Source: an uncultured Flavobacteriales bacterium
Lineage (GTDB): Bacteria > Bacteroidota > Bacteroidia > Palsa-965
Assembly (NCBI GenBank): GCA_903873905.1
Contig: CAIQQJ010000012.1
Location: 1 to 53,425, forward strand
DNA length: 53,425 bases
Direction of reading: 5' to 3'
Shown piece after piece: positions 1-10,578 of the stretch (its first letter is position 1; every line of letters starts with the position of its first letter). The notes beneath the pieces are model-generated. The model saw only the letters and a list, made by a program, of their open reading frames with translations. It had not been told where the DNA came from and searched no databases. The position numbers and the translations under genes were made by a program.

Positions 1-66
1 CAGCTGTGGGCTTTTCGCTACTATCCCTCACGCAAGAATCCATAACCCCAAGATTTATCTTGGGGT
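1..66 (+). repeat. Dispersed intergenic element, copy A (cut by window edge)
   Basis: This is the right-hand part of a repeat family that recurs at 18651-18760, 35450-35546 and, reversed, 44796-44943. It holds the family core GGGCTTTTCGCTACTATCCC followed by TCACGC, then a perfect inverted repeat: ACCCCAAGAT (45-54) pairs with ATCTTGGGGT (57-66). The same terminal hairpin ends copy D. It lies just beyond the 3' end of sprA, where the hairpin could also protect or end the transcript, although no T-run follows in the sprA direction. Confidence 0.75.
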
Positions 67-87
67 ATTAAGAAAAATAAGGAATTC

Positions 88-3000
88 CTACTGCAGCATA
101 AATCTCAAACTGATTCCCGCATTGGTATTTGCGGTTTTGAATGCAGATGAAATTAGTGGATTGGTCATAATACGATCACAGAAGAATCGAATCTGAAGCT
201 GTTGTGTCAACTGATAATCAACAGAAGTCTTAAGTGAGAAAATATTCTGACCTGCTGTAAGCACATTGATATCCTCAACACTCTTACGAATTACAGTCTG
301 ATTATTGCGATAAGAAACATCGCAACGCATATTCAAATCACTCATTGGAATTTTTCCACGCATTATTTTTTTCATGAATTTCAGCGGAAGTTTCGGAATG
401 CGATAACCAAGTCCAACTACCATTTCGTGCCCACTCACTTCTGTCAATTGTGTATTGGCAAGACTCAAACTCATGGTGCGGTCTTTTTTGTATTCCACTT
501 TCGTAGAAAGACTATTGTTCCAAACCATGTCAACTCCCACAAGCGGACTGAATTGTTCTGAAATCTGCAACGTTCCAATTTGATATTGACTTTGGAAATC
601 ATCTACAACATTTCGCACAAACGCAAATCCATTCTGATCCGCACCATAATCCAAATTCGTTTGAAATCCTGCAAGCGAATAAGTGGAACGATAAGTATGA
701 CTTACTGCAATGGTTTTGAAATGCTTTTTAATTGCCGGATATTTTGTGAGTCCATCATATGAAATATGCCAGTTCGGCATTGGAATGGAAGGGAAAAGAT
801 TCAAAGAGGAAGTGGCCGCATTTTTTCCTGTGTATGCTGCAATGAATGCAGGAATAATTACATCTTGTTGAATGCTTCCATAACCATCGGTATATCCTGT
901 TGTCAGCAAACCTGCTGAATTTGGATTTTTTTCACCGAGACGTTTTGAAATTACTGCACGATTATTCAGGAATTGAATAAATGTTTTTGACGTGTGATCT
1001 GTTTTATTATCCTTCACAAAAGAAGAGTGCCAAGAAATAATCGACATACTGAAACTTCCACTCTGTGTGTGCGACAAAGAGTCAAATGATTCTGAAGTTG
1101 GATTCCAGTGAATGAATTGTGAATTATTCAAGGACATCGTACGATTTGCCGTAATCTCAATTCTCACATCCGGGAATGGTTCAAGTGTAGAACGCACTGT
1201 CAGATTTTTTGAAGTTCCTTGCGTAAATGGCGTATACAGGGATTGCGTATGCACCAACCATCCCTTTTCAATTGCATACTGCGGATAACTTGCATTCTTC
1301 GGTCCGAAATGATCTTGTTGGCCGAAAAGGAATCCTGCGCCCGGGCCTTGGAAGTGATCATCAAATCCCATGAATTGTGTGCGGGGTTGATAACCCGGTA
1401 ATCCCATTGTGGAATTCACGGAATAACTTACAGAAACAGTTCTCAAACTCATCATCAATCGTGCAAGATATTCCACGATCACATATTGATTGTTCGCTTT
1501 GTTAATCGAATCCTGAATTGCTTTTTGCTTCAATGAATCGGCTGGAGACATTGGTACTTTAGGTCCGCCTTTCAATCCTGGTTTTGTTACTGGTGGCGGT
1601 GCTTGTCCTGGCTTTTTCGAATTGATTCTCTTGAGGTATTTCGAATGATTATAAAGCGTGGTCATATTCAACTGCGCAGTATAATCCCACTTCGCACTAT
1701 TGCCAATGGTATTTCCAACCGAATCCGCAGATAACGGTGCACGCTGCCAATTGAATCCTGATGAATATCTCACCGTTGGCGTTACCCAATCAAATAATGG
1801 AATTCTATTGAGTGGAATATTGTAGGTCACATTGGTGATGTGATGATAGTTTGTTGTAGTACCAAAACCTTTGATATTACTCCAAACGGTATCACGTTTT
1901 TCTTTCGTGTCAATTTTTCCATTTGGTTCCAAAACATTTCCAAGATTATCAGCACTGAAATCAAACTTGAGATTTTTGGTAAGATCCCAACGCATATCAT
2001 AACTTCTTGTCCAAACGAAATTCTTGTTGAAATACGTTGGCGTAAACACATCACTGAATCCTGTGATATTTCTGTTTTTTGTTTCGCCATATTGTCGATT
2101 CAAGTCGGTACTGAAACCCATCATCGTTGGTGCAGGTGAAATTGCAATTTCCCTAATCAAGGCCAACCATTTTGATTTCGCCCACTTCGCTTTGTCAAAA
2201 GGTTTGTAAGGTGTTATTTTCGGACTATACGTGTAAGTTAATCCTCCACGATAATTTCGCAAAGTGCTGTAATCAATATTCACATTATGATGATACAGTT
2301 CCGTATAAGCAAAACTTGCCGTGAAATTTTCAATATCCCAAAAATTGGATTTTGTTTTTCCTTTCACTCGTTCCTTATGGACATTGGTGAAATTCAAACT
2401 TTTTCGTCGTGTATAATCCACCGTCGCTGATCGAATGGAATCCCTTGCAGGTTTGGAAAGATTCTCATTATTCAAAACCGGTTTCAATAAAATATCCGGA
2501 TCAAGCGGATTGTATTGTGGTGTAATAAATGTTTCACCAAAACCCCAGAACAAAGGAAGACGAATGCCAGCTTTTGCATTGAAGAATTTTCCAAGTTCCA
2601 CTTGAGCAGAAACGTCGTAGTTCTTTTGATTTTCTCTTGAGCGTTCACTTACTTTTTTCTCAATGCTTCCAAATCCAGGAGTCATCATGTTTCCGGAAAG
2701 ATTAACAACAGCAAAATCGGCGAGTTTCAAATTCACACGCGATGTTGCGGCCCATCCGCCATGCTCATCAAAATCTGTCAAACGCAATTCATTAAACCAT
2801 ATTTCCGCACATTTAGGAAAACCATCATCACCCGTAGTTGCGCTTGTCTTTTTTGGATTGCGAACACCGAGCATGAAAACCTTGATCATAGAAAGATTAG
2901 GATTTCCTTTTACCGTTACAAATCTTCCAGGATTATTTGGATCCTCCATTGTAAATTCCTGTGTGAGCGAAACAGTTCCATTTGCAGTTGCAATATTTCT

Positions 3001-6000
3001 TTGCTGTTTTACATATTGCAACAATTCAAAAGCAAGTTCAAGATTGTTTTCTACAGGCCAAACTTTCGTGCGCTCAGCTGCATCATTTGCATCATACGTA
3101 CCAGGAGGAGTCACTTGTAATGGAATGCTGTATTCGTAATAATTATCCGTTTGATCTGAGCCCATTCTGATAATGGCTACCAGATCTCCATTTGCCAATG
3201 GTGTTGTACTTCCTGCTCTGTTTTCAGCATGAATAAACATGCGAATTTTTTTATACGAACGCACATCCAAATTGGTAGATGTTTTATATGCCGCACGTGA
3301 ATCACCATCTTCCAAATTGCAAACTTTCATTGACAAAGCCTGCTCATTCAAACGAACGATTGTTGCACTCTGAACATTTTGTTCACGATCAATTCCTGGA
3401 GGCAAAACATAATTAACTGGCGTTTTATTTCCGTTCTCTTCGATGTTTACAGCAGCAAGATCAAATTCAGTATTGCTTTGGTCATTTGAAATATATTCAC
3501 CTGGAGACAACAACGAATAATTATATTTTCTCCAATCACTACGAACAAATTCCAATCGTGCGAAACGACACACAACTGGTTTGTCGCAATTTTTGAAATA
3601 CATACGTACGAATCGAATCGAATTGAAATTTTCGATGTTACCAACTTTTGCCGTATAGGTTTTAATCGGAATTTTAAATTGATACCAAGTGATCGGGCGT
3701 TCACGACCATCTTTTGTACTTGCTGTTGTGGTGTAAATATCCGTGATGTAATTGTTACCGATATTATTTACGTTCACATCATTCGGATCCATTTTCACAC
3801 GATACTCATAATAACTTTCATTTTCACTCAAGGTATTGTCACGATTAATATCTTCCTGATTCGGAAGTGTCGTCGCTTGTGTGGAATAAGTTTCAGTAAC
3901 ACCATCATCATTCGGCTGGCCAGTTGTCGGAGAATTTCCATCTACACCATTGAACATTTTATAACGCTCAAGAATCGGAATTTGTGAATTGTCATAATCA
4001 GTTCCTCGATAATAATGGTAATTGTCACCAGAAGGATCTTTTACCGCTTTTGTATATGCAGGTGATGCGCCTGTATAGCGTGATGCAATTTCGCCGATGT
4101 AATTTGAAAAATAAGAAGCTTCATCATCATCACCCAATCCATCCAAACCAACGTCCTGCTTCTTGCGTTTATCTGGATCATTATCAAATGCATTTACAAT
4201 CGATTGTAAAACGGGAACACGTCCCCATGGTGTAAGGTCAGTTCCTATTGCACTTCCATCGGACGGCAAACCATTTTCAAAACTATTACGAGAATCTTTC
4301 AATACATCTTCGGAAATATTTCCCAAATCAAAAACCAATTCTCCTGTGGTATTACGTTGTGAAATAGGAAGATCTTCATTGAAAGGATCCATCATCCAGA
4401 ATTGGATGTACTCAACATTCGCTGCTTCAAAATCATTTGTTTCTACGCGACGCATAATTCCGCCCCAACGTGTTGAAGGATTTTTCAAGAAGCCCATTGA
4501 ATCGAGACCAGAAGAAAATCCTGTTGGATTTACATCATAGTTGTAAGGTCCACGCTCATTTGGATAATAAGCAAGATCAAGCATGGAAACTGCCAATGGT
4601 TGTCCATTCGGTGGTTGTTTGTTTGGAAAAACTTCAGTCTCCGGAACTTCACGCACAAAGTGATTCGATTGATCTGCCGTAGTAATGTAGGATGGTTTCA
4701 GATTATTATCAGGACGAAGAAATAACGGATCAATTACATACCAAGCAATTTTCGCACGACCGAATCCTGATGCAATACTATCTTGTCCTGCTTCTGGAAA
4801 ACGTTGTGGTTGACCTTGCGGAACAGAAGCGAGTGACCAACCTTGAGGAGAACGAATATCTATTGCAGATTGCGTTCCTTCAAAATCATCGATGTAAGAA
4901 TTTCCATTTTTACCAATGGCTTTATTGTGGCCAGGATGCAAATACGCAAACTCTCCTTGGTAAGAAATGGATGATGCAACTTTTGTATCAATGAAAGGAA
5001 TGTGATCCACCATGCGTGTGAGGAAAGGCGCGTTGGTGGAATAATTAATATCCGTTCCGAAAATTGTATTGCTCATCGGCTCCTCGCCAACATTTGTTTT
5101 TTGTGTTACGGGGCGCTCTGTTAAATTCATCACCGTTGCGCCAATGTTGAATTGTTTATTCACGCGATAATCAAAGTGCGTTCCCCAAAGTGTTTTCGAT
5201 TGAATAGCAAAAAGTGAATTGCTTTCCAATGAAATTTTAATTGGAACACCTGAATTCAAAATGCTTTCATTGATGATTTTCACACGACCAAGTGTGTAAT
5301 CAACTGTGTAATCCGTATTTTCTGTAAGCGGTGCACCACCAGCTGTCACCACAACAGAACCTGCAGGAATATTCACAGCGTTCAATGAAATGTCAGAATT
5401 GGAAGAGGATTGATAAGAACCTTTTAATTTAAATCTATCCTTGTTCGCAAAAACAGTTTGTGCCACCGTTTTTGTTGAATCGTAAAGTTGTGGATAACCA
5501 TATTTCACATAAAGCGGTCCATCATGATTCAACACTTCATACAAATGATCACCGAAAGGATGAACTAAAGGAAAAATAACTCTGCCATTGGAGGAATTGA
5601 TGGTAACACCGTCAATAAAATCGAATTGTCCATCTGGAGAAGCCTGTTGCTGTTGATTCAGCTTATCCAGATTCATCACTTGCAAAAGTGGTTTTCCGTT
5701 GATCGGTCCTTCTGGAATAAATGGAATGTCCGTTCCTGTTGAAGGATTATTGTACCAAACATTCAAAATAAAATTCGCAGGATTCACTTGGTAAGCTCCA
5801 ACAGAATAAACGTTCTTCATCATCAAATCCCACATTCTGTATCTGTAACTTGTATTGTTATCAGAAATCTTCGGAACGTTATTGGTGCTTTTCAATAATT
5901 TTAAAATGAGCGCGTCTTGTCCGGAAATTCCACCATTGGAAAATTCACCAACTTGGTATGTTTTCCCATTGAGCGTATATTGATAAGCAACCGCAAGGAC

Positions 6001-7437
6001 CTCATCATAATTCAGCGCTTGATTCAGGGAAATATATCCCAAGCGCGTATTCATTGTGTATTCGGTTGTTGCTAATTTTCTCGCATTACCAACACGTTCA
6101 TAATTTACCGCTTGCTGATATCCAAAACCATTAATGAGTGGCGCAAATGTTGACTGAAGAGGCGTATTAATATCACGCAACAATCTGTAAGTTGATGTAT
6201 CCTGCGCATACAAATTATTCAAGGCATTGTGTGGCACATGATCTTCTCCCGCTACCATTGAAATAAAACCTGTACCCACTTGCTCGAGAGAATCTTCACC
6301 AAGATCAGCCTGCGCAACAATGTTTCTTGTGTTATCAACTGCACCCGTTCTGTTGGTTACCCATACTTCCATTCTGGTAATTGCAACACCAGAATTGATG
6401 ACAGGGAAATTTGCAAGTGCGCCATCATAATTATCATAGAAATATTGCGAAAGGAAAAAATGTTTGTTCGCCTCATAATTGTCAGCCAACACTTCAAACT
6501 GTGTAACCTGCGCGCCACCTGTCACATTGATCTCCGATTTTTTTCCGCGCTCTTGTGATGCGATACTGGTTACTGTCAATCGACCAAACTGAAGTTGTGT
6601 TTTAATACCAAACAAAGTCTGGCTACCCGTAATGAGCGAAGTGTTCAATCCGAAAGTGACATTACCCGCTTCAATTTTTTTGATGATCTCATCTTCGAAA
6701 CCAGTGTATTCCAGCTTCATTTGATTTTCCCATTCAAAAGTGGATTCGGTATTATAATTTGTGGTGAGTTTTAATTTCTCCCCAATTTTACCAATGACAT
6801 TCAACTGAATTTTTTCATTGAAATCAAAAGTTGAAATTCTGCGTTGACGTTCTGCCAATGCCGGATTATTCGTTTTGTTAATGTTGATTCCAAAAATCAA
6901 TTCTGCAGAACCTTGTGGGCGAATATCAATTGTTCCTCCACCAAAAATTCTGTCAAATTTTTCACTGTTGATTTTAATAGGAGGAATAAGATTTTTATTT
7001 CCTTTCCCTTGTGTTTGACTTTCGGCATGTTCACGTGTTCTCCAATAATCGTGAACGGATTTTTTCATTTCATAATATGCGTACTCATCCTTCGTCATAT
7101 ACGTCGGAGGACGATAATCCAATCTGTTTCCAATTTTTTGTGTGACTTCGTAAATATTGGAATCGGGATTATAAGTAACCGTTGTTTTGATATTATTTGG
7201 ATCGTGCAACTTTAGTGGTCCGTTATTATCGTAATAAAGCGGATCAAGTCCTGACTGATCGGGGAACTGATATTTCAAAGGTGTTTCAACTACAGGCGTA
7301 TCAAGGACAGCTGGAGAATCTGTTCCACCCACCAAACCACGTTGCTGTGAAGTTACTCGCGCATCACTGTTCATCACGTTCGCAAGGAGCGAGCAGGAGG
7401 CAACAGCAACAAGTGTATATTTCAGTAGCGGTTTCAA
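88..7437 (-). CDS. sprA: T9SS outer-membrane translocon protein SprA
   Basis: SprA forms the giant outer-membrane beta-barrel through which type IX secretion cargo leaves the periplasm; in gliding Bacteroidota it is also needed to put adhesins on the surface. The 2449-residue length fits the family (about 2,400). A signal peptide covers about residues 1-26 (MKPLLKYTLVAVASCSLLAN). The rest is an Asn/Thr/Tyr-rich succession of beta-strands with no membrane helices, ending in the hydrophobic-alternating tail ISLRFMLQ that is typical of outer-membrane barrels. It is the last gene of maeB-ruvA-sprA, starting 10 nt after the ruvA stop. The window has four proteins with T9SS sorting tails that could be its cargo. 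No frameshift is visible. The assignment rests on length, composition and the ruvA neighbourhood seen across the phylum. Confidence 0.95.
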   Translation of the reverse strand: MKPLLKYTLVAVASCSLLANVMNSDARVTSQQRGLVGGTDSPAVLDTPVVETPLKYQFPDQSGLDPLYYDNNGPLKLHDPNNIKTTVTYNPDSNIYEVTQKIGNRLDYRPPTYMTKDEYAYYEMKKSVHDYWRTREHAESQTQGKGNKNLIPPIKINSEKFDRIFGGGTIDIRPQGSAELIFGININKTNNPALAERQRRISTFDFNEKIQLNVIGKIGEKLKLTTNYNTESTFEWENQMKLEYTGFEDEIIKKIEAGNVTFGLNTSLITGSQTLFGIKTQLQFGRLTVTSIASQERGKKSEINVTGGAQVTQFEVLADNYEANKHFFLSQYFYDNYDGALANFPVINSGVAITRMEVWVTNRTGAVDNTRNIVAQADLGEDSLEQVGTGFISMVAGEDHVPHNALNNLYAQDTSTYRLLRDINTPLQSTFAPLINGFGYQQAVNYERVGNARKLATTEYTMNTRLGYISLNQALNYDEVLAVAYQYTLNGKTYQVGEFSNGGISGQDALILKLLKSTNNVPKISDNNTSYRYRMWDLMMKNVYSVGAYQVNPANFILNVWYNNPSTGTDIPFIPEGPINGKPLLQVMNLDKLNQQQQASPDGQFDFIDGVTINSSNGRVIFPLVHPFGDHLYEVLNHDGPLYVKYGYPQLYDSTKTVAQTVFANKDRFKLKGSYQSSSNSDISLNAVNIPAGSVVVTAGGAPLTENTDYTVDYTLGRVKIINESILNSGVPIKISLESNSLFAIQSKTLWGTHFDYRVNKQFNIGATVMNLTERPVTQKTNVGEEPMSNTIFGTDINYSTNAPFLTRMVDHIPFIDTKVASSISYQGEFAYLHPGHNKAIGKNGNSYIDDFEGTQSAIDIRSPQGWSLASVPQGQPQRFPEAGQDSIASGFGRAKIAWYVIDPLFLRPDNNLKPSYITTADQSNHFVREVPETEVFPNKQPPNGQPLAVSMLDLAYYPNERGPYNYDVNPTGFSSGLDSMGFLKNPSTRWGGIMRRVETNDFEAANVEYIQFWMMDPFNEDLPISQRNTTGELVFDLGNISEDVLKDSRNSFENGLPSDGSAIGTDLTPWGRVPVLQSIVNAFDNDPDKRKKQDVGLDGLGDDDEASYFSNYIGEIASRYTGASPAYTKAVKDPSGDNYHYYRGTDYDNSQIPILERYKMFNGVDGNSPTTGQPNDDGVTETYSTQATTLPNQEDINRDNTLSENESYYEYRVKMDPNDVNVNNIGNNYITDIYTTTASTKDGRERPITWYQFKIPIKTYTAKVGNIENFNSIRFVRMYFKNCDKPVVCRFARLEFVRSDWRKYNYSLLSPGEYISNDQSNTEFDLAAVNIEENGNKTPVNYVLPPGIDREQNVQSATIVRLNEQALSMKVCNLEDGDSRAAYKTSTNLDVRSYKKIRMFIHAENRAGSTTPLANGDLVAIIRMGSDQTDNYYEYSIPLQVTPPGTYDANDAAERTKVWPVENNLELAFELLQYVKQQRNIATANGTVSLTQEFTMEDPNNPGRFVTVKGNPNLSMIKVFMLGVRNPKKTSATTGDDGFPKCAEIWFNELRLTDFDEHGGWAATSRVNLKLADFAVVNLSGNMMTPGFGSIEKKVSERSRENQKNYDVSAQVELGKFFNAKAGIRLPLFWGFGETFITPQYNPLDPDILLKPVLNNENLSKPARDSIRSATVDYTRRKSLNFTNVHKERVKGKTKSNFWDIENFTASFAYTELYHHNVNIDYSTLRNYRGGLTYTYSPKITPYKPFDKAKWAKSKWLALIREIAISPAPTMMGFSTDLNRQYGETKNRNITGFSDVFTPTYFNKNFVWTRSYDMRWDLTKNLKFDFSADNLGNVLEPNGKIDTKEKRDTVWSNIKGFGTTTNYHHITNVTYNIPLNRIPLFDWVTPTVRYSSGFNWQRAPLSADSVGNTIGNSAKWDYTAQLNMTTLYNHSKYLKRINSKKPGQAPPPVTKPGLKGGPKVPMSPADSLKQKAIQDSINKANNQYVIVEYLARLMMSLRTVSVSYSVNSTMGLPGYQPRTQFMGFDDHFQGPGAGFLFGQQDHFGPKNASYPQYAIEKGWLVHTQSLYTPFTQGTSKNLTVRSTLEPFPDVRIEITANRTMSLNNSQFIHWNPTSESFDSLSHTQSGSFSMSIISWHSSFVKDNKTDHTSKTFIQFLNNRAVISKRLGEKNPNSAGLLTTGYTDGYGSIQQDVIIPAFIAAYTGKNAATSSLNLFPSIPMPNWHISYDGLTKYPAIKKHFKTIAVSHTYRSTYSLAGFQTNLDYGADQNGFAFVRNVVDDFQSQYQIGTLQISEQFSPLVGVDMVWNNSLSTKVEYKKDRTMSLSLANTQLTEVSGHEMVVGLGYRIPKLPLKFMKKIMRGKIPMSDLNMRCDVSYRNNQTVIRKSVEDINVLTAGQNIFSLKTSVDYQLTQQLQIRFFCDRIMTNPLISSAFKTANTNAGISLRFMLQ

Positions 7438-7447
7438 TTTATTTTTA

Positions 7448-8035
7448 TCAGAGATTTTTTAAAGCAAGTTTTATTAAGTGTTCAACTGACAATGCATTTC
7501 CTTCGGTCTTCAAGGCTCTGTCAATTGCTTTTTCGGCAACATTTTTCGCAAACCCAAGCATTACCAGCGCTGATAACGCTTCATCACGCATTTTATTGTC
7601 AGCAGAAAAAACACTTGTACTTGTTGTTGAACTTTCGGCAGTGAATTTTCCTTTCAGGTCAATGATAATTCGTTGAGCGGATTTTTCACCGATACCTTTT
7701 ATGGATTTCAACACAGCCACATTGCCGGTATGAATGGCTTGCATTATTTCTGTGGGACTCATTGAAGAAAGAATCATACGAGCCGTTCCTGGGCCAACTC
7801 CTGAAACAGAAATCAGTTGGCGGAACAATTCACGTTCAGCTTCATCAGCAAAACCAAAAAGAACTAAAGCATCTTCACGAACAGCAAGGTGTGCAAACAA
7901 TTTGCAGGAACCAGAATCAGGAATTTGTGAAAATGTGTGCAGTGAAATATTGAACTGATAACCAACACCACCACAATCGATAACAACGTATGTTGGCGTT
8001 TTCACTGACAATTTTCCTTCAAAGTGATTATACAT
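7448..8035 (-). CDS. ruvA: Holliday junction branch-migration protein RuvA
   Basis: RuvA binds four-way junctions as a tetramer and loads the RuvB motor, whose gene is also in this window at 21150-22184. The 195-residue product has the usual three parts: an N-terminal OB-fold (about 1-64, beginning MYNHFEGKL), a helix-hairpin-helix region (about 65-140, with VSGVGPGTA and IKGIGEKSAQRI), and after a Ser/Thr-rich linker a small C-terminal helical domain (about 148-195, EALSALVMLGF) that contacts RuvB. The start is the first Met of the OB-fold. It sits between maeB (90 nt upstream) and sprA (10 nt downstream) on the same strand, so the three are probably co-transcribed. ruvA next to sprA is a recurrent arrangement in Bacteroidota. 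Confidence 0.97.
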   Translation of the reverse strand: MYNHFEGKLSVKTPTYVVIDCGGVGYQFNISLHTFSQIPDSGSCKLFAHLAVREDALVLFGFADEAERELFRQLISVSGVGPGTARMILSSMSPTEIMQAIHTGNVAVLKSIKGIGEKSAQRIIIDLKGKFTAESSTTSTSVFSADNKMRDEALSALVMLGFAKNVAEKAIDRALKTEGNALSVEHLIKLALKNL

Positions 8036-8040
8036 ATTTC

Positions 8041-8122
8041 AAATTCCAATTTTCAGATTCCAATTTTCAGAAAACAAACGACTTTTTAAAATCTGTAATT
8101 TGTAATCTGACAATTTGGAATC
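8041..8122. repeat. Imperfect inverted repeat of short words between maeB and ruvA
   Basis: The left arm (8041-8070) is built from two tandem copies of a word like ATTCCAATTTTCAG. The right arm (8093-8122) is its imperfect reverse complement; I count 22 of 30 positions matching, with about 22 nt between. The arms would form a long AT-rich hairpin in the maeB-ruvA intergenic stretch. The build resembles 21055-21144 and 37016-37122. Confidence 0.65.
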
Positions 8123-8125
8123 ATT

Positions 8126-10399
8126 TTAACTTCTTTTTGATTGGGCATCCACCACTGCGATGGTCACCATGTTTACGATTTCACGAACAGAACTTCCTAG
8201 TTGAAGTACATGCACTGGCTTTTTCAATCCAATCAGTACAGGACCTATTGCTTCTGCTCCACCCATTTCCTGCATCAATTTGTAAGCGATATTCCCTGAT
8301 GCAAGATTGGGAAAAATCAACGTGTTTACTTTTTTGTCGACTAATTCGCTGAATGGGAATTGTTCTTTTAACAATTCATTATTCAATGCAAAGTTTGCCT
8401 GCATATCACCATCAACGATTAGACCTGGGTAATCACGGTGCAAAATTGCAACTGCTTCTTTCACTTTTTCCGGTATCGGACCTTCCGCTGAACCGAAGTT
8501 GGAGTAAGACAGTAAAGCGATTCTTGGTACAATGTTATACTGTCGAATTGCTTGCGCTGTTAGCACCGTAATATCCACCAGTTCCTTCACTGTCGGATCT
8601 ACATTCATAGTCGTATCGGCGAAGAAAAAGTTGCCTATGCGTGTTGACATGATGTACATTCCAGCCACACGATTTACGCCATCTTGAACGCCAATACACT
8701 GAAGCGCAGGCGTTATCGGCGCTCCATATTTTCTTGTCAAACCCGAAATCATTCCATCAGCCATTCCGGTTTCCACCATCATCGCACCGAAATAATTTCT
8801 TTCTGTCATTACTTTTTTCGCTTCATACGGAGTATAACCACGACGTTTTCTTTTCTGGAAAAACAATTCTCCAAAGCGAGTGCGGTTTTCTTCTTGAGAA
8901 GCATCACGCGGATCAATAATCGGTGTGTCGCCGAGATCCACGTTATTTTCATGCATCAGACGTTTTATTTTTTCAACATCACCGAGCAAAATTGGTTTTG
9001 CAATTCCTTCATCGCGTGCAACCTGAGCTGCTTTTAGAATTTTGTACGTGTCCGCTTCAGCAAAAACAATTCGTTTAGGATTTTGTTTTGCTTTGGCTGC
9101 GACACCTCTCATCAATTTATTGTCGCGTCCTAAACGATTGCTTAATTCATTTGCATAGGCATCCCAATCCGCAATTGTTTTTTTCGCAACGCCTGATTCA
9201 ATCGCTGCTTTTGCAACAGCAGGAGCAACAGTGGAAATCAATCGTGAATCAATTGGTTTTGGAATAATATAAGTTGGTCCGAATGTAAGATTGCGAATAT
9301 CATAAGCGTGACTTACATCATCCGGCACTGGTTCTTTTGCAAGACTTGCAATTGCATAGGCAGCAGCAAGTTTCATGGCTTCATTAATTTGTGTTGCGCG
9401 AACATCTAATGCGCCACGGAAAATATATGGAAATCCCAAAACATTATTCACCTGATTAGGGTGATCGGAACGACCCGTTGCCATGATAATATCAGGGCGA
9501 GCGGCCATTGCATCATCATAAGGAATTTCAGGATCTGGATTCGCAAGGGCAAATACAATAGGATTTTTCGCCATTGAACGAATCATTTCCTGATCCACAA
9601 TATTTCCTTTTGAAAGTCCGACAAAAACATCAGAACCTTTCATTGCCTCAGCCAAGTTATTTTTTCCACATGGTTTAACAGCGAAAAAAAGTTTGCTTTC
9701 ATCAAGATCTGTACGGTCGGTGGTGATAACCCCTTTGGAATCGAGCATGAGAATGTTTTCCTTCTTCACGCCAATAGCAATATACATTTGCGTACAGGAA
9801 ATTGCAGCAGCGCCGGCACCATTTACAACAAGTTTTACTTTGTCTAATTTTTTGCCTGCAATTTCTACTGCATTGATGAGTGCTGCGGAAGAAATAATTG
9901 CTGTTCCATGTTGGTCATCGTGCATCAATGGAATATTCAATTCCTCTTTCAGTCGGCGCTCGATTTCAAAACATTCTGGTGCCTTAATATCTTCCAAATT
10001 AATTCCTCCAAAAGTTGGAGCAATTGCTTTTACAGTTTGAATGAACACCTCAATATTTTCTGTATCGACTTCAATATCGAATACGTCAATATCTGCGTAG
10101 ATTTTGAAAAGCAATCCTTTCCCTTCCATCACTGGTTTGGATGCAAGAGGTCCGATATTTCCCAATCCGAGAACGGCTGTTCCGTTAGAAATAACGGCCA
10201 CAAGATTTCCTTTCGAAGTGTATTTATAAACGTCTTCCGGATTTTTTTCAATTTCCAAACAAGGCTCAGCAACACCAGGAGAATACGCTAATGTTAGATC
10301 ACGTTGTGAGGTATAGGGCTTTGTTGGTATAACCTCAATTTTACCTGGACGACCTTGGGAGTGATAATCAAGTGCGTCCTGCTTTCTGAATTTTGCCAT
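8126..10399 (-). CDS. maeB: NADP-dependent malic enzyme with C-terminal phosphotransacetylase-like domain
   Basis: This enzyme decarboxylates malate to pyruvate, generating NADPH. The 757-residue length matches large two-domain MaeB enzymes. The N-terminal half (about 1-430) is the malic enzyme: [20 protein letters not shown] near the start, [14 protein letters not shown], the Rossmann motif VNGAGAAAI and the metal-site region MHDDQHGTA. The C-terminal half (about 430-757) is phosphotransacetylase-like ([40 protein letters not shown]); in this family it is usually regulatory, responding to acetyl-CoA, rather than catalytic. It begins the maeB-ruvA-sprA run. A near-consensus -7 box lies upstream at 10456-10463. 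The metabolic gene next to secretion and recombination genes is conserved context in the phylum rather than a known functional link. Confidence 0.96.
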   Translation of the reverse strand: MAKFRKQDALDYHSQGRPGKIEVIPTKPYTSQRDLTLAYSPGVAEPCLEIEKNPEDVYKYTSKGNLVAVISNGTAVLGLGNIGPLASKPVMEGKGLLFKIYADIDVFDIEVDTENIEVFIQTVKAIAPTFGGINLEDIKAPECFEIERRLKEELNIPLMHDDQHGTAIISSAALINAVEIAGKKLDKVKLVVNGAGAAAISCTQMYIAIGVKKENILMLDSKGVITTDRTDLDESKLFFAVKPCGKNNLAEAMKGSDVFVGLSKGNIVDQEMIRSMAKNPIVFALANPDPEIPYDDAMAARPDIIMATGRSDHPNQVNNVLGFPYIFRGALDVRATQINEAMKLAAAYAIASLAKEPVPDDVSHAYDIRNLTFGPTYIIPKPIDSRLISTVAPAVAKAAIESGVAKKTIADWDAYANELSNRLGRDNKLMRGVAAKAKQNPKRIVFAEADTYKILKAAQVARDEGIAKPILLGDVEKIKRLMHENNVDLGDTPIIDPRDASQEENRTRFGELFFQKRKRRGYTPYEAKKVMTERNYFGAMMVETGMADGMISGLTRKYGAPITPALQCIGVQDGVNRVAGMYIMSTRIGNFFFADTTMNVDPTVKELVDITVLTAQAIRQYNIVPRIALLSYSNFGSAEGPIPEKVKEAVAILHRDYPGLIVDGDMQANFALNNELLKEQFPFSELVDKKVNTLIFPNLASGNIAYKLMQEMGGAEAIGPVLIGLKKPVHVLQLGSSVREIVNMVTIAVVDAQSKRS

Positions 10400-10455
10400 A
10401 ATTTTAATTCAATTACTTAAGGACAATGCAATTTGCATTGGAAAGACGGAACGGC

Positions 10456-10463
10456 GAAGGTAA
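10456..10463 (-). promoter_or_regulatory. Candidate -7 box for maeB-ruvA-sprA
   Basis: Read on the minus strand the sequence is TACCTTCG followed by CC, one mismatch from the Bacteroidota -7 consensus TAnnTTTG. It lies about 57 nt before the maeB start. I see no well-spaced -33 TTG, so this is a moderate call. Confidence 0.4.
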
Positions 10464-10578
10464 TAATTTAGTATGGTTTGGGAGTTCTGATTTTGGTGAT
10501 AAAATGGCTATTTCTTCGAACTAAAAACACCCAACTAAACACTAATCCCTATCTTGTAAATCCAATTACAAAAAAGGA

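Noticed and set aside
2663-3139. A 158-codon plus-strand frame inside sprA
   Set aside because: It is antisense to a well-supported 2449-residue gene, has no recognisable domain, and overlaps other shadow frames in the same place.
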